Shown piece after piece: positions 8,914 through 18,583 of a stretch of DNA of 64,000 bases (position 1 is its first letter; the number at the start of each line of letters is the position of its first letter). Under the pieces are notes generated by a model. The model had not been told where the DNA came from and made no database searches. It worked only from the letters and a program-made list of their open reading frames with translations. Origin of the DNA: Oceanicola sp. (lineage in GTDB: Bacteria > Pseudomonadota > Alphaproteobacteria > Rhodobacterales > Rhodobacteraceae); NCBI GenBank assembly GCA_022447275.1, contig JAKVBK010000007.1, forward strand, positions 37,094-101,093, in the 5' to 3' direction. Made by a program: the position numbers and the translations under genes.

Positions 8914-9685
8914 GTCACCGAACATCCTTGTGCTTGGCGGCACCACCGAAGCGACAGCCCTGTGCAGAGAGATGGCTGCGCGGGGCCTGACGGGCATGAT
9001 CAGCTTCGCCGGTCGGGTGGAGCGGCCTGTGCGCCAACCTTTGCCCCAGCGGGTGGGCGGCTTTGGCGGCGCGCAAGGGCTGGCAGATTTTCTTGCTGCG
9101 CAGGCGTTTACCCATGTGGTCGATGCCACGCATCCCTTTGCCAGCCAAATGAGCCGCAACGCCGTGGAGGGGTGCGCGCAGGCCGGTGTTCCCCTGATTG
9201 CATTGACCCGCGCGCCCTGGACGCCCGAGCCCGGGGATCAGTGGCAGGCTGTGCCTGACATCCCGGCTGCGGTGCGCGCGCTTGATCGGCCTGCCTGCCG
9301 CGTCATGCTGGCCATCGGGCGCATGCATCTCAATGCCTTCGCGCCGCACCCACAGCACCGCTATTTGCTGCGATTGGTGGATGCCCCCAAGACGCCGCCG
9401 CCGTTTCCCCACGCAACAGTGGTTGTGGATCGCGGCCCGTTCAGCACAGAGGGCGACCTGGCCTTGATGCGCACCCACGGGATCGATCTTGTCGTCTCCA
9501 AGAATTCCGGTGGCACGGGCGCCCAGGCCAAGCTGCTGGCCGCGCGCGAACTGGGATTGCCCGTGATCATGATCGACAGGCCCGATTTGCCGCCCCGCCA
9601 GGAGGCCCATGACATTGAAACGGTCTTGGACTGGGTGCGCCATGGTCATACAGAGCCCCCGGTTTCCGCGGATCGGGGCGTATAG
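8912..9685 (+). CDS. cobK: Precorrin-6A reductase, CobK
   Basis: A 257-residue NADPH-dependent reductase. The N-terminal ILVLGGTTEATALCREMA and the C-terminal SKNSGGTGAQAK loop with RELGLPVIMIDRP are diagnostic of CobK/CbiJ. It reduces precorrin-6A to precorrin-6B. Unlike every other gene in this part of the cluster it is on the plus strand. It exactly fills the gap between cobJ and cobL: its start overlaps the cobL start and its last 40 bases overlap the 3' end of cobJ. A GGAG sits 8 bases before the ATG, within cobL. A promoter must lie inside cobL on the plus strand. Confidence 0.95.
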   Translation: MSPNILVLGGTTEATALCREMAARGLTGMISFAGRVERPVRQPLPQRVGGFGGAQGLADFLAAQAFTHVVDATHPFASQMSRNAVEGCAQAGVPLIALTRAPWTPEPGDQWQAVPDIPAAVRALDRPACRVMLAIGRMHLNAFAPHPQHRYLLRLVDAPKTPPPFPHATVVVDRGPFSTEGDLALMRTHGIDLVVSKNSGGTGAQAKLLAARELGLPVIMIDRPDLPPRQEAHDIETVLDWVRHGHTEPPVSADRGV

Positions 9686-10413
9686 ACGATATCCGGCAAA
9701 TCCGGACGGTGAATGATGCGCGTGTTTGAGGCACCCACGATCACCATTGTGCGCATGTCTGCCATCTCTGCTTGCGTCTCTTGCAGGGGCACCACGCGGA
9801 TGTCTTCCTGCGCTGTCGAAACCGCCCTTGCGAAAATCACGGGGCGGTTGTCCGCGCAGGCGGATTTCAGGATGTCGAGGGTTGTCTCAAAGCCCTGCGG
9901 TCGCGCCTTGGAGCGCGGATTATAGAACGCCATGGCAAAATCGCCCGCAACGGCAGCTTTCAAACGGCGCTCGATCAGGCTCCACGGCTTCAGGTTGTCA
10001 CTGAGATTGATCGCGCAGAAATCATGCCCGAGCGGCGCGCCTGCGCGGGCGGCGGCGGCCAGCATGGCCGTGATGCCCGGAAGCACGGTGATCTCGATGC
10101 TGCGCCATGCGGTTGGGCCGGCCTCAAGGGCCTCGAACACCGCCGCGGCCATGGCAAACACGCCCGGATCCCCGGAGGAGACAACCACCACATGCCGCCC
10201 GGCAGCGGCCATCTCAAGCGCATGGTTCGACCGCTCAATCTCTACCCGATTGTCAGAGGGATGCAGTTGCAGGCCCGGCCGGGGCGCCACGCGCGCCACG
10301 TAAGGGATATAGCCCACCACATCGGTTGCGCGGGCCAACGCATCGGTGACCTCTGGCGTGACAAGCGCATCATTTCCGGGGCCGAGCCCTGCGATCACAA
10401 GTGTGCCGGTCAT
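9646..10413 (-). CDS. cobJ: Precorrin-3B C(17)-methyltransferase, CobJ
   Basis: A 255-residue tetrapyrrole methylase. Motifs are VIAGLGPGNDALVTPEV at the N-terminus, VVVVSSGDPGVFAMAAAVFE, VLPGITAMLAAAARAGAPLG, and the CobJ-type AINLSDNLKPW and FAMAFYNPRSKAR segments. It contracts the ring and methylates C-17 of precorrin-3B to give precorrin-4. The start overlaps the cobI stop as ATGA. The 3' end overlaps the convergent cobK gene by 40 bases. Confidence 0.95.
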   Translation of the reverse strand: MTGTLVIAGLGPGNDALVTPEVTDALARATDVVGYIPYVARVAPRPGLQLHPSDNRVEIERSNHALEMAAAGRHVVVVSSGDPGVFAMAAAVFEALEAGPTAWRSIEITVLPGITAMLAAAARAGAPLGHDFCAINLSDNLKPWSLIERRLKAAVAGDFAMAFYNPRSKARPQGFETTLDILKSACADNRPVIFARAVSTAQEDIRVVPLQETQAEMADMRTMVIVGASNTRIIHRPDLPDIVYTPRSAETGGSV

Positions 10414-11216
10414 GGTCTGCGGCCCTGCCCATGGACGATGATGATGGAAAAATACGGCGTCACCCGATCCTCAGCCTCTGACAGTTTCTGGACCGTCTGG
10501 TTGGGCATGGAGGCGTATTCGACAAGCCAAGCCTCCTCGTACCGGCCCGCCGTGCGCAGGGCGCGGCGGACCTTATCGATCTGGCGGCCGATCTTCATCA
10601 CGACAAGGGCGTCTGCCTGCTGCATGTGCTGGACAAGCGCATCCTCGGGCAGGGTGCCCATCAGCACGCAGAGCACATCGTCGCCCCATGTGATGGGCTG
10701 GCCTGTCGCAGTCCAGGCTGCAGACATGCCGGTGATGGCGGGCACCACCGCTACCGGAACATCGGCGCGCAGCCGGGTGTAGAGATGCATGAAAGAGCCG
10801 TAAAAGAACGGGTCCCCCTCGCAGAGCACAACCACGTCTTCCCCGGCTTCTGCCAGCGCGCGCAGATGGGCCGCACAGGCTTCGTAGAAGGCAGACATGA
10901 TCTGGTTGTAGCGCGGGTCCGAGAAGGGGATTTCGGTCGTGACCGGATATTCCATCGCGAACTCGATCACGCCGTCGGGCAGCATGCCTTCGACAATGCG
11001 GCGGGCCTGGCCCGGTCGGCCGGCTTTGCGGAAGAAGGCGACGTGGCGCGCCCCGCGCAGCAAGCGATCGGCGCGTACGCTCAGCAGGTCTTGGCCGCCG
11101 GGGCCAAGGCCCACGCCATGGATCGTGCCGTGGCCGTTTGCCGGGCCGCTTGCGCCTGTGCTCCTGGCGCTGCTGCCGGGCGCAGTGCCGGCAGAGCTAT
11201 CGGGGGCAGTGCTCAT
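10410..11216 (-). CDS. cobI: Precorrin-2 C(20)-methyltransferase, CobI
   Basis: About 268 residues. A Ser/Ala/Gly-rich N-terminal extension of about 30 residues precedes the methylase core (IHGVGLGPGGQDLLSVRA). Typical CobI motifs follow: VVLCEGDPFFYGSFMHLY, VVPAITGMSAAWTATGQP and ADALVVMKIGRQIDKVRRAL. It methylates precorrin-2 at C-20 to give precorrin-3A, the substrate of CobG. The start (MSTAPDSS) overlaps the cobH stop as ATGA, and its stop overlaps the cobJ start in the same way. The low-complexity N-terminus is unusual for the family and may be disordered. Confidence 0.94.
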   Translation of the reverse strand: MSTAPDSSAGTAPGSSARSTGASGPANGHGTIHGVGLGPGGQDLLSVRADRLLRGARHVAFFRKAGRPGQARRIVEGMLPDGVIEFAMEYPVTTEIPFSDPRYNQIMSAFYEACAAHLRALAEAGEDVVVLCEGDPFFYGSFMHLYTRLRADVPVAVVPAITGMSAAWTATGQPITWGDDVLCVLMGTLPEDALVQHMQQADALVVMKIGRQIDKVRRALRTAGRYEEAWLVEYASMPNQTVQKLSEAEDRVTPYFSIIIVHGQGRRP

Positions 11217-11842
11217 TCCGCGCGGCTCGCGATGGCATTGACGGCCGCCACGGTGATCGCGCTGCCGCCAAGGCGGCCCTGCACGATGCAGCAGGGCACG
11301 GGCTGGTCCGCCCAAAGCGCGTCTTTGCTTTCGACGGCTCCGACGAAGCCAACCGGACAGCCGATGATGGCAGCGGGGCGCGGACAATCGGGATCCTGCA
11401 GCATGTTCAGCAGGTGAAACAGCGCTGTGGGGGCATTGCCAATCGCAACCACGGCGCCCTCCAGATGGGGGCGCCACAGTTCCAGCGCCGCTGCGGAGCG
11501 GGTATTTGCCATCTGCGCCGCAAGCGCGTGGATGCCTTCTGCGTGCAGGGTGCAAATCACCTCATTTTCTGCGGGCAGGCGGGGGCGGGTAATCCCCTCT
11601 GACACCATTCGGGCATCGCAGAGGATCGGCGCACCGCCCTCCAGCGCCGCGCGCGCCGCTTGGCCGAAGCCCGGCGAAAACCGAATGTGTTCTTCAAGCC
11701 CAACCATGCCGGCCGCATGGATCATGCGCACTGCGATCTGTTCCTCAACGGGGTCGAAAGCGCCCAGATTGGCCTCGGCCCGGATTGTTGCAAAAGATTG
11801 CGCATAAATGGCCGCGCCGTTGGTTTCGTATTCGTATTTCAT
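11213..11842 (-). CDS. cobH: Precorrin-8X methylmutase, CobH
   Basis: A 209-residue protein of normal family length. The catalytic histidine lies in the conserved RMIHAAGM motif at about His42. Further motifs are [28 protein letters not shown] sequence (shown here only in part), [12 protein letters not shown] and [18 protein letters not shown]. It moves the methyl group from C-11 to C-12 of precorrin-8X, giving hydrogenobyrinic acid. ATGA overlaps couple it to cobG upstream and cobI downstream. Confidence 0.95.
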   Translation of the reverse strand: MKYEYETNGAAIYAQSFATIRAEANLGAFDPVEEQIAVRMIHAAGMVGLEEHIRFSPGFGQAARAALEGGAPILCDARMVSEGITRPRLPAENEVICTLHAEGIHALAAQMANTRSAAALELWRPHLEGAVVAIGNAPTALFHLLNMLQDPDCPRPAAIIGCPVGFVGAVESKDALWADQPVPCCIVQGRLGGSAITVAAVNAIASRAE

Positions 11843-13023
11843 CGCCGCTCATTCGTTGACAGCGGGAGGACGTCCCCGCTCAGGATATCTTCTTGGGACA
11901 GGCCCGTTACCGAAGGGGCATCCCATGCACGGCCCTCTGTCACAAGATCGAATTGGCCATCACGTCCCGTCACGGTGAGATCGGCAGGCCCGGAGCGGGC
12001 ACAGCCTTTCGCGCATCCCGACACATGCAAGCGGCCCGCCAGCTTTGGAGCCAGCAGCCGCGCAAGGGGCCGTGTGGGGACACTGGCCGAGGCGCAATGG
12101 GGTGCGCCCGGGCAGGCATCGGCCCGCAGCAGCGGATCGTCAGGCGCGTTCAAAAAGCCCTCGAGCCGCGCGGGTGGCATCGCCGGATCATGCTCCAGAA
12201 GCAGGCTGCGCCAAGGCGTTACCCGCACCGCCTGCACATCGCTGCCCTCGATCACGGCCTGCAGGGCGGTGGCCTCAATCTGGCCAAAGGCGGCCCCGAC
12301 CAAGCTGCCCAAAGCGCAGGGCCCCACGGGCGCGGGCATCTGCGCAGGGGCGGGCTCTGCGCTTTGCCATGCCTTGGGCAGTGGCTGCGTGCGCAGCACC
12401 CGCGCCATCCGCCGGGCATCGGCAGTCATATGCGCGGCAAACCACTCTGCCATTTGCAGAATTGCTGGCACAACGGCTTCGGGGGCAACGGGCCATCCAA
12501 GGGGTGCTCCATCCGCCCGCACGAGCAGCCCGCCGCCCGCTGCGCGTTCCACGCGAATATCGGCAGAGCTCTGCTGCAGCACCGGGGCCGGGCCCGCATC
12601 GATCGCGAAGCCGAATTTGGCAGGCAGATCCGGCAGGCTGGAGAGCGCCGCCAGCAGGGCGCGCGCGGCGTATTCAGTGGGATCGCCCGCGGTCCAAAAT
12701 GGGGTGACCAGCAGGTTGCGCCGGCTTTCCTGCGCCGGATCCGCATCGAGCAGGCCCAACCCGTCAAGCGCAGCGATCAAAGGTTCATAGGTGGCAGGCT
12801 GGACGCCTCTGATCTGCAGATTGGCCCGGCGCGTGAGGTCAATCAGGCCCACTCCGTAGGTTTCGGACAGGCTGCACAGGCCCAAAACCTGCGCGCGGCT
12901 CAGGCGGGCCAGACGGGGGCGCAGACGCACCAGCAGCCCATCACCAGACTCCATCGGGCGGAGCGCGCCCGGGCACCAGCCCTTCACGGAGGCCGCTGCT
13001 GGCTTCTGCCCGGGCCCGCTCAT
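11839..13023 (-). CDS. cobG: Precorrin-3B synthase, CobG
   Basis: A 394-residue protein of the nitrite/sulfite reductase ferredoxin-like family. An N-terminal half-domain has [10 protein letters not shown] near residue 65. A C-terminal 4Fe-4S cysteine set lies in CPGAPHC and CAKGC. CobG is an oxygen-dependent monooxygenase that makes precorrin-3B and so commits the pathway to the aerobic route. Some Rhodobacterales use the unrelated flavoprotein CobZ for this step, so the CobG type is informative here. It overlaps both cobN and cobH by 4 bases. The start at 13023 is set by the ATGA overlap with cobN. Confidence 0.93.
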   Translation of the reverse strand: MSGPGQKPAAASVKGWCPGALRPMESGDGLLVRLRPRLARLSRAQVLGLCSLSETYGVGLIDLTRRANLQIRGVQPATYEPLIAALDGLGLLDADPAQESRRNLLVTPFWTAGDPTEYAARALLAALSSLPDLPAKFGFAIDAGPAPVLQQSSADIRVERAAGGGLLVRADGAPLGWPVAPEAVVPAILQMAEWFAAHMTADARRMARVLRTQPLPKAWQSAEPAPAQMPAPVGPCALGSLVGAAFGQIEATALQAVIEGSDVQAVRVTPWRSLLLEHDPAMPPARLEGFLNAPDDPLLRADACPGAPHCASASVPTRPLARLLAPKLAGRLHVSGCAKGCARSGPADLTVTGRDGQFDLVTEGRAWDAPSVTGLSQEDILSGDVLPLSTNERR

Positions 13024-16000
13024 TCGGCCGCGCCCTTTGCAAGCAGATCGGCGGGATTGGTTTCAAGGAATGCACGGATCGAATTGCGCTTCGTGCGCCA
13101 CAGCCCTGCGTCAGCCAAGGCGCGAAACCGATCTGTCATGGCCCCGTGGGCTGCGGGATTGGCGTCGCGCAGGAAGGCATCCACCTGCGGGTCACCAAGG
13201 GTGGCATCGAAATACATGTCAAACAGATGGGCAGGCACGGCCTGCGCGAGGTGGGCGAATGCGCCCATGTGATCGAGGGTCGCCGCAATCTCGGCCGCCC
13301 CGCGAAAGCCATGGGCCTGCATGCCAGCAATCCAGGCCGGATTGGCTGCGCGGGCCTGTACCACGCGGGCCAGTTCTTCTGTCAGGGCACGGGTGCGGGG
13401 GCGTGCGGGATCTGTGTTGTCGAGATGATAGAGGCGGGCCTGACCGGGCGCGCCCACAGCGGCTTGGGCTGCTGCAAACCCGCCTTCATGGGCGGCATAG
13501 TCACTGGCCAGCAGGAGATCTGTTTCGGGCAGGTCCTGGGGGTGCACAAAGCTGTCTGCCTGGGCCACGCGGGCGCGGATGCCGCTGTCATCGCGCGTGG
13601 CGGTATCGCCATCCAGCGCATGGCTCGAAGCGTTGAGCCAGGCCTCTCCGGCAGCGGCGCGGGCCGCCTCGGTGTAGGTCTCCAGATCGCCGCCCATGCC
13701 CAGCCCGAAACTGCCCGGCGCTGGGCCATAGACCCGCGCAAGGTCATCCTGGCCGGCATAGGGGTTCCAGTCGGGCGCTTCGTCGCGCGCGGCGAGGGCA
13801 CGCACAGCCTGCCCGAACAGGGTTGAAAGCGTCGGGAACACATCCCGAAACAGGCCCGACACCCGCAGGGTGACATCAATGCGGGGCCGCTCGAGCTCTG
13901 CAATGGGCAGCACTTCGATGCCCGATACCCGCTCGGACCCGGTGTCCCAGACCGGGCGCACGCCCAGCAATGCCAGCGCCAGCGCGAACTCTTCGCCCGC
14001 CGTGCGCATCGTGGCAGAGCCCCAAAGATCGACGATCAGGCCGCGGGGCCAATCGCCTTCGTCCTGCAAATGCCTGCGGATCAAATCCTCGGCCAGTGCC
14101 TGCCCCTGCCGGTAGGCCGCGCGGGTCGGAACGGAACGGGGGTCTGTGGTGTAGACATTGCGGCCCGTGGGCAGCACATCGGTCCGGCCCCGATAGGGCG
14201 ATCCGGACGGGCCGCTTTCCACGCGCTTGCCATCCATGGCATCCAAAAGCGATTGCCGCTCCGCGCGTACGGAGGCTGCGGTGTCAAACGCTCCCTGCGG
14301 GCCTTCGCGGCCCCAGATATGCAGGCCTTCGCCGAACTGGCTTTCCTTCACATCGCAGACAAAGCGATCGATGCGGGTGATCGCCTCGGCGGTGCACCCG
14401 GCCTGCGCAAGCCCCAGATCATCCTCTACGCCCAGGCTTTGGGCCTCGGTGCGGATGTCGTCCTGCAGCCTGTCGCGCCGCTTGGGATCCAGCCCGTCGG
14501 CGTTTGAGAATTCGTCCAGCAGCGCTTCGAGACGGGCGAGGCGCTCTGGCGTGCCGCTGTCGCGCAGGGGGGGCGGCACATGGCCGAGGGTGATCGCGCC
14601 AATCCGGCGCTTGGCCTGCGCGGCTTCACCCGGGTCATTGACGATGAACGGATAAATCACGGGCAGAGGGCCAACCAGCGCCTCGGGCCAGCAGGCGCGC
14701 GACAGGGCGACCGATTTGCCGGGCAGCCATTCCAGCGTGCCATGGGCGCCGATATGGATCAGGGCATCCGCCTGCTGCTGCAGCCACAGATAGAAGGCCA
14801 CATAGGCATGGCGCGGCACCCGAGACAGATCGTGGTAGTCGTCTTCGCGCAGGGCAGGCGTGCCCCGTTCTGGCTGCAGCGCCACCCAGGCTGCGCCCGT
14901 GCGCAGGGCGGCAAAGTGGAACTGCCCGTCGCGCAGATCGGGATCGTCTTCAGGCGCCCCCCAGGCCGCTTCGAGATCTGTGCGCAGGGCCTCGGGCAAC
15001 TGCGCGAGCGCCTGACGGTACTCTGCAACGGGCCAGAGCATATCGCGGGCGGCCAGCCGGGCTGGCAGATCCGGGCACGGTGCGGTGTCATAACCTGCCT
15101 CGGCCATGTCAGACAGGATCGCTTGGGCCGAAGCGGGCGCGTCGAGCCCCACCGCGTGGCCCATGTTCCAGTCTTTCCCCGGATAGGTCGACAGCACGAG
15201 CGCTGGCCTGCGCTCCGCAACCGGTCTGTGCGCCAGCCGGACCCAACCGTCCAGACGGTCAACGACCGCGGCAATCCTGTCCTTGTCGGCGCGGTGAGCA
15301 AAGCGGGCGTATTCCAGATCGGGATCGCGCTTTCCGGGCTCCTTGAAGGAAATGACACCGCCCATGATCCGCCCGTCCACCTCGGGCAGCACCACGTGCA
15401 TCGCCAGATCAGAGGGCGACAGGCCCCGCTCGGAGCCTGCCCATGCCTTCCGCGTCGCGGTGGAAAGGGCAACCTGAAAAACGGGCACACCGGCACTGTC
15501 CAAGGGCGATGTGCCCTGCGCGCCGCGCCCTGAAAATGCGGTGGCGTTGACGATCGCTACGGGGCCAAGATGGGCAATCTGCCGGGCCATCCAAGCTGCC
15601 GGCTCGGGCGCTTTCAGAGAGGGCGCAAAGAGGCCCAACACCGTATATCCCGCAGCGCGCAAGGCGTCGAACAGGGCGGTGATGGGCTTGAGGTCAGCGG
15701 ACACCAGATAAGACCGGTAAAAGCTGACAAGGACCAGCGGCCTGTCCCCCGCTGGCCGCTCCAGCAGCGATTGCACATCTGGAACGGGGGCGGCTGTGGG
15801 GCCAAGGACGCCGGCCTCCGGGGTCCAGGCGCCCATGGCAGGCAGCGCCTTGGATCCAGCCACTGGCGCCGCATAAAGCCCGGTGGCCAGTGCCATCTGC
15901 GCCAGTGCGGCCTGCGCGGCCACGGCGCCGCCGGTGTCACACAGATGGGCAAGCCGGGTCAGGGTCGAGTTGGGCAGGGTGCTGATTTCGTCAAGCCGGG

Positions 16001-16373
16001 GATCCGGGCGCCCGTCGGCGGGCAGTACGGCCAAGGCAATGCCCTTCGCGTCTGCCAGCGCGCGCACCTGCTGCAGCCCGTAAGACCAATAGGGCACGCC
16101 GCCGATCAAGCGGATCAGGATGCCCTTGGCGCCTGCCAGTGTCTGCTCGATATAGGTGTCGACCGACAGTGGATGCTTGAGCGCCACCAGATTGGCCAGA
16201 CGCAGGCGCGGCAGCTTGCCCTCGGGGCCGCCGCCGCGATGCCATCCCTCCGCAAAAGCGCCAAGGTCACTGTCTGAAAACGACAAGACCACCAGTTCGG
16301 CCGGGCTCTGGCCCAGATCAAACGGGGTGTCGGCTTCGTCCAGACCGTGGCTTTCGCGGAAGATGACGTGCAT
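13020..16373 (-). CDS. cobN: Cobaltochelatase large subunit CobN
   Basis: About 1117 residues, of the CobN/Mg-chelatase BchH family and slightly shorter than the roughly 1250-residue Pseudomonas denitrificans CobN. Recognisable blocks include [16 protein letters not shown] near the N-terminus, [39 protein letters not shown] and [15 protein letters not shown]. It is the porphyrin-binding subunit of the ATP-dependent CobNST complex that inserts Co2+ into hydrogenobyrinic acid a,c-diamide. I chose the ATG at 16373 (MHVIFRES), 16 bases after the cobW stop. The AAA+ partner subunits CobS and CobT are not in this window, so they must be encoded elsewhere. Confidence 0.95.
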   Translation of the reverse strand: MHVIFRESHGLDEADTPFDLGQSPAELVVLSFSDSDLGAFAEGWHRGGGPEGKLPRLRLANLVALKHPLSVDTYIEQTLAGAKGILIRLIGGVPYWSYGLQQVRALADAKGIALAVLPADGRPDPRLDEISTLPNSTLTRLAHLCDTGGAVAAQAALAQMALATGLYAAPVAGSKALPAMGAWTPEAGVLGPTAAPVPDVQSLLERPAGDRPLVLVSFYRSYLVSADLKPITALFDALRAAGYTVLGLFAPSLKAPEPAAWMARQIAHLGPVAIVNATAFSGRGAQGTSPLDSAGVPVFQVALSTATRKAWAGSERGLSPSDLAMHVVLPEVDGRIMGGVISFKEPGKRDPDLEYARFAHRADKDRIAAVVDRLDGWVRLAHRPVAERRPALVLSTYPGKDWNMGHAVGLDAPASAQAILSDMAEAGYDTAPCPDLPARLAARDMLWPVAEYRQALAQLPEALRTDLEAAWGAPEDDPDLRDGQFHFAALRTGAAWVALQPERGTPALREDDYHDLSRVPRHAYVAFYLWLQQQADALIHIGAHGTLEWLPGKSVALSRACWPEALVGPLPVIYPFIVNDPGEAAQAKRRIGAITLGHVPPPLRDSGTPERLARLEALLDEFSNADGLDPKRRDRLQDDIRTEAQSLGVEDDLGLAQAGCTAEAITRIDRFVCDVKESQFGEGLHIWGREGPQGAFDTAASVRAERQSLLDAMDGKRVESGPSGSPYRGRTDVLPTGRNVYTTDPRSVPTRAAYRQGQALAEDLIRRHLQDEGDWPRGLIVDLWGSATMRTAGEEFALALALLGVRPVWDTGSERVSGIEVLPIAELERPRIDVTLRVSGLFRDVFPTLSTLFGQAVRALAARDEAPDWNPYAGQDDLARVYGPAPGSFGLGMGGDLETYTEAARAAAGEAWLNASSHALDGDTATRDDSGIRARVAQADSFVHPQDLPETDLLLASDYAAHEGGFAAAQAAVGAPGQARLYHLDNTDPARPRTRALTEELARVVQARAANPAWIAGMQAHGFRGAAEIAATLDHMGAFAHLAQAVPAHLFDMYFDATLGDPQVDAFLRDANPAAHGAMTDRFRALADAGLWRTKRNSIRAFLETNPADLLAKGAAE

Positions 16374-16389
16374 GGCCGGTTGGGCTTTC

Positions 16390-17445
16390 TTACTCGGCAG
16401 CCAGCGCGGGTGCGCCGAGAGCGGCACGGATCGTATCGCCGTGGATATCGTCATGCTCGGCAATCACCACAAGGCGGCCCTGGCGCGACTCGTCAGGCTG
16501 CCACGGGCGGTCAAACTGGTGGCGGACGCGGGCGCCTACGGCCTGCACCAGCAGGCGCATCGGCTTGCCAGACACCGCCGCATAGCCCTTGACCCGCAGG
16601 ATGTTGTGATCCCGCGCAAGGCCCTCGATCGCAGCGACCAGCGCGGCGGGATCAGCTTGTTCGGGAATGTCCACAACGATGCTTTCGAAATCCTCGTGAT
16701 CGTGATCATGGGGCGTGTCGTGATGGGAGGGACGGGCGGCCATGTCGTCTTCGGCCGCTGCCTCGAGCCCAAGAATGATGCGGGGGTCGACCACCCCTTC
16801 GGCCACTTCGATCACTGGCAATGGGCGTGGCGCCTCTGCTGCGATCACGTCCCGTGCCTTGGCGACACCTTCGGGGCCGGCCAGATCCGGCTTTGTCAGC
16901 AAGATGACATCCGCACAGGAGATCTGATCCTCGAAGACTTCCGACAGGGGCGTTTCATGATCGAGGCTTTCATCGGCAGCGCGCTGGGCATCGACGGCGG
17001 CCACGTTGGGCGCAAACCGTCCGGCAGCCACGGCCTCTGCATCCGCAAGGGCAATCACGCCATCCACGGTGATACGGGACCGGATATCGGGCCAGTCGAA
17101 GGCCTTGAGCAAGGGTTTGGGCAGGGCCAAGCCGGAGGTTTCGATCAGGATGTGATCGGGGCGCGGCTCAAGCTGCATCAACGCTTCGATCGTCGGGATG
17201 AAATCATCGGCCACGGTGCAGCAGATGCAGCCATTGGCCAGTTCCATGATGTTCTCTGCCGGACAATCCGGGATCGCGCAGGATTTCAGGATGTCCCCGT
17301 CGACGCCGACATCGCCAAATTCATTGACGACGATGGCAAGGCGCTTGCCGCCTGGGTTTTGCATCAGTTCCCGGATCAGCGTTGTCTTTCCAGAGCCAAG
17401 AAAGCCAGTGATGACGGTGACGGGAAGTTTGGCAAGATCAGTCAT
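16390..17445 (-). CDS. cobW: CobW-type GTPase metallochaperone
   Basis: A 351-residue G3E-family GTPase. The P-loop is GFLGSGKTTLI (about residues 14-24). The metal-binding CxCC motif is in NGCICC, IETSGLALPKP is a switch region, and TKPDL is the guanine-specificity motif. A His/Asp-rich loop (SHHDTPHDHDHEDF) in the linker is a further likely metal site, and a CobW C-terminal domain follows. The probable role is Co2+ delivery to CobN/cobaltochelatase. It is the first recognisable gene of the minus-strand cob run, 265 bases downstream of the cobalamin riboswitch, and 16 bases upstream of cobN. Confidence 0.94.
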   Translation of the reverse strand: MTDLAKLPVTVITGFLGSGKTTLIRELMQNPGGKRLAIVVNEFGDVGVDGDILKSCAIPDCPAENIMELANGCICCTVADDFIPTIEALMQLEPRPDHILIETSGLALPKPLLKAFDWPDIRSRITVDGVIALADAEAVAAGRFAPNVAAVDAQRAADESLDHETPLSEVFEDQISCADVILLTKPDLAGPEGVAKARDVIAAEAPRPLPVIEVAEGVVDPRIILGLEAAAEDDMAARPSHHDTPHDHDHEDFESIVVDIPEQADPAALVAAIEGLARDHNILRVKGYAAVSGKPMRLLVQAVGARVRHQFDRPWQPDESRQGRLVVIAEHDDIHGDTIRAALGAPALAAE

Positions 17446-17710
17446 TGGGGCAGGGTCCTTGCTGCGGTGGCTTGAGTATTAGAGCGATAGCCTTGGAATC
17501 GGGCCAAAGGCAGGTCGGTGCGCGACGGATGGGAGCCAGAAAAGACCTCTGCGCGGGGCATAGGTCTCTGCGGCCCGGGAAGCGGGTGCGATCGCGGTGA
17601 AAAATGCGCCATGCCGTTCATCCATCTCTCCGGGGGCGGGAGGGCGTCGGACATGGCCCGGCCGGGGCCACTCCGCCACCGGAGCACCCCGCCCGGTTCA
17701 CGTTATCTTT
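17446..17710 (-). other. Leader between riboswitch and cobW, with a possible small ORF
   Basis: This 265-base spacer separates the riboswitch core from cobW. It contains a strong hairpin at 17664-17690 (GGGG..CTCCG-loop-CGGAG..CCCC in the cobW sense) with no U-run after it. It also holds an open frame (complement 17687-17442, up to 81 codons) whose TGA overlaps the cobW ATG as ATGA. The predicted peptide is Pro/Arg/Ser-rich and I recognise no family, so I do not call it a gene. It could be an expression platform that controls cobW translation, or a coupled leader ORF. Confidence 0.4.
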
Positions 17711-17914
17711 GCTGGCAGGTCTCCCGGCTTGCGGATTCACGGGGCCACCTGTCCGATGGACGGGGCGGTTCCCGAGCGCGAACCCGGCCTTCCCAGCCCC
17801 TTTGAGGGCCAGTGGCGCGGGGTCCGCTTTCCGGTCACGGTCGCGGGGGCGGCTGTGCTTGGCCAAATCTCTTTGGCGGACACATTCCCTTTTCACCTGC
17901 TTGACACAGGCACC
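17711..17914 (-). ncRNA. Cobalamin (B12) riboswitch
   Basis: Read on the minus strand, the conserved parts appear in order. They are GGTGCCTGTG at the 5' end (17914), AAAAGGGAAT, CAGCCGCCCCCGCGAC (variant of the GC-CCCCGCAACTGT core), CGCCACTGG, GGCTGGGAAGGC, and finally the B12-box AAGCCGGGAGACCTGCC ending at 17714. This is the full AdoCbl-class architecture. It lies upstream of cobW and so probably represses the minus-strand cob run when adenosylcobalamin is abundant. There is no obvious U-rich terminator directly downstream, so translational control through the 265-base leader seems more likely than termination; that part is inference. Confidence 0.95.
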
Positions 17915-17954
17915 AGCATAAGCGCGGATGCGCCATTAGCACCTGCAATGTCAA
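17901..17954. promoter_or_regulatory. Candidate divergent -35 boxes for cobO and the riboswitch RNA
   Basis: A TTGACA lies on the plus strand at 17901-17906 and another on the minus strand at 17954-17949, facing each other. The minus-strand box would place a transcript start near 17919, just ahead of the riboswitch 5' end. The plus-strand box would start a transcript near 17936, ahead of cobO at 17972. Neither has a convincing -10 hexamer at 16-18 bases, so this is a weak call based on the -35 match and position only. Confidence 0.3.
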
Positions 17955-17971
17955 GCGCCAGAGGCTCTCCG

Positions 17972-18583
17972 ATGACCGATGATACCACCGCACGCCACAA
18001 CGAAAAGATGAAGCGCATCAAGGCCGCGCGGGACGAAATGATGAAAACCAAGACCGAGGAAAAAGGCCTGATCATGGTTCATACCGGTCCGGGCAAGGGC
18101 AAAAGCTCGTCTGGTTTCGGCATGATCATGCGCTGCATCGCCCATAAAATGCCCTGCGCAGTGGTGCAATTCATCAAGGGCAATTGGGCCACTGGCGAGA
18201 AGGAGTTCCTGCGCAGCAACTATGCGGATGCCTGCCGATTCTTCGTCTCCGGAGAGGGGTTCACCTGGGAAACCCAGGACCGGGAGCGCGATATCGCGGC
18301 TGCTCAGAATGGGTGGCGCATTGCGCAAGAACAGATCCTTGATCCGGACATCCGCTTTGTCATGCTCGATGAGATCAACATTGCCCTGCGCTACGACTAT
18401 CTCGACATTGACGAGGTTGTAGACTTCCTGCTGACCCAAAAACCCTTCATGACCCATGTGCTGCTGACCGGTCGCAACGCCAAGCCGGAGTTGATCGAAG
18501 CCGCAGACCTCGTGACCGAAATGACGCTTGTCAAACATCCGTTCCGGGATGGTGTGAAAGCCCAGCGCGGGGTGGAATTCTGA
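17972..18583 (+). CDS. cobO: Corrinoid adenosyltransferase CobO (CobA/BtuR type)
   Basis: A 203-residue P-loop ATP:cob(I)alamin adenosyltransferase. The N-terminus is helical and charged, the P-loop is VHTGPGKGKSSSGFG (about residues 33-47), and the Walker-B-like strand is RFVMLDEINIALRYDYL. The end has the LTGRNAKPELIEAADLVTEM segment typical of CobO/BtuR. It adenosylates cob(I)yrinic acid a,c-diamide. The start at 17972 (MTDDTTARHNEKM) is the family N-terminus; longer in-frame extensions upstream run through the antisense of the riboswitch and are rejected. Its stop overlaps the next gene by one base. Confidence 0.95.
   Translation: MTDDTTARHNEKMKRIKAARDEMMKTKTEEKGLIMVHTGPGKGKSSSGFGMIMRCIAHKMPCAVVQFIKGNWATGEKEFLRSNYADACRFFVSGEGFTWETQDRERDIAAAQNGWRIAQEQILDPDIRFVMLDEINIALRYDYLDIDEVVDFLLTQKPFMTHVLLTGRNAKPELIEAADLVTEMTLVKHPFRDGVKAQRGVEF

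Noticed and set aside
13037..16277. Long plus-strand open frames opposite cobN and other cob genes
   Set aside because: High GC content leaves long open frames in other phases. None shows a domain, and the opposite-strand genes are clearly coding.
17518..17971. Plus-strand open frames over the riboswitch, including one in frame with cobO
   Set aside because: They read the complement of the conserved riboswitch and have no recognisable protein pattern. CobO homology begins at 17972.
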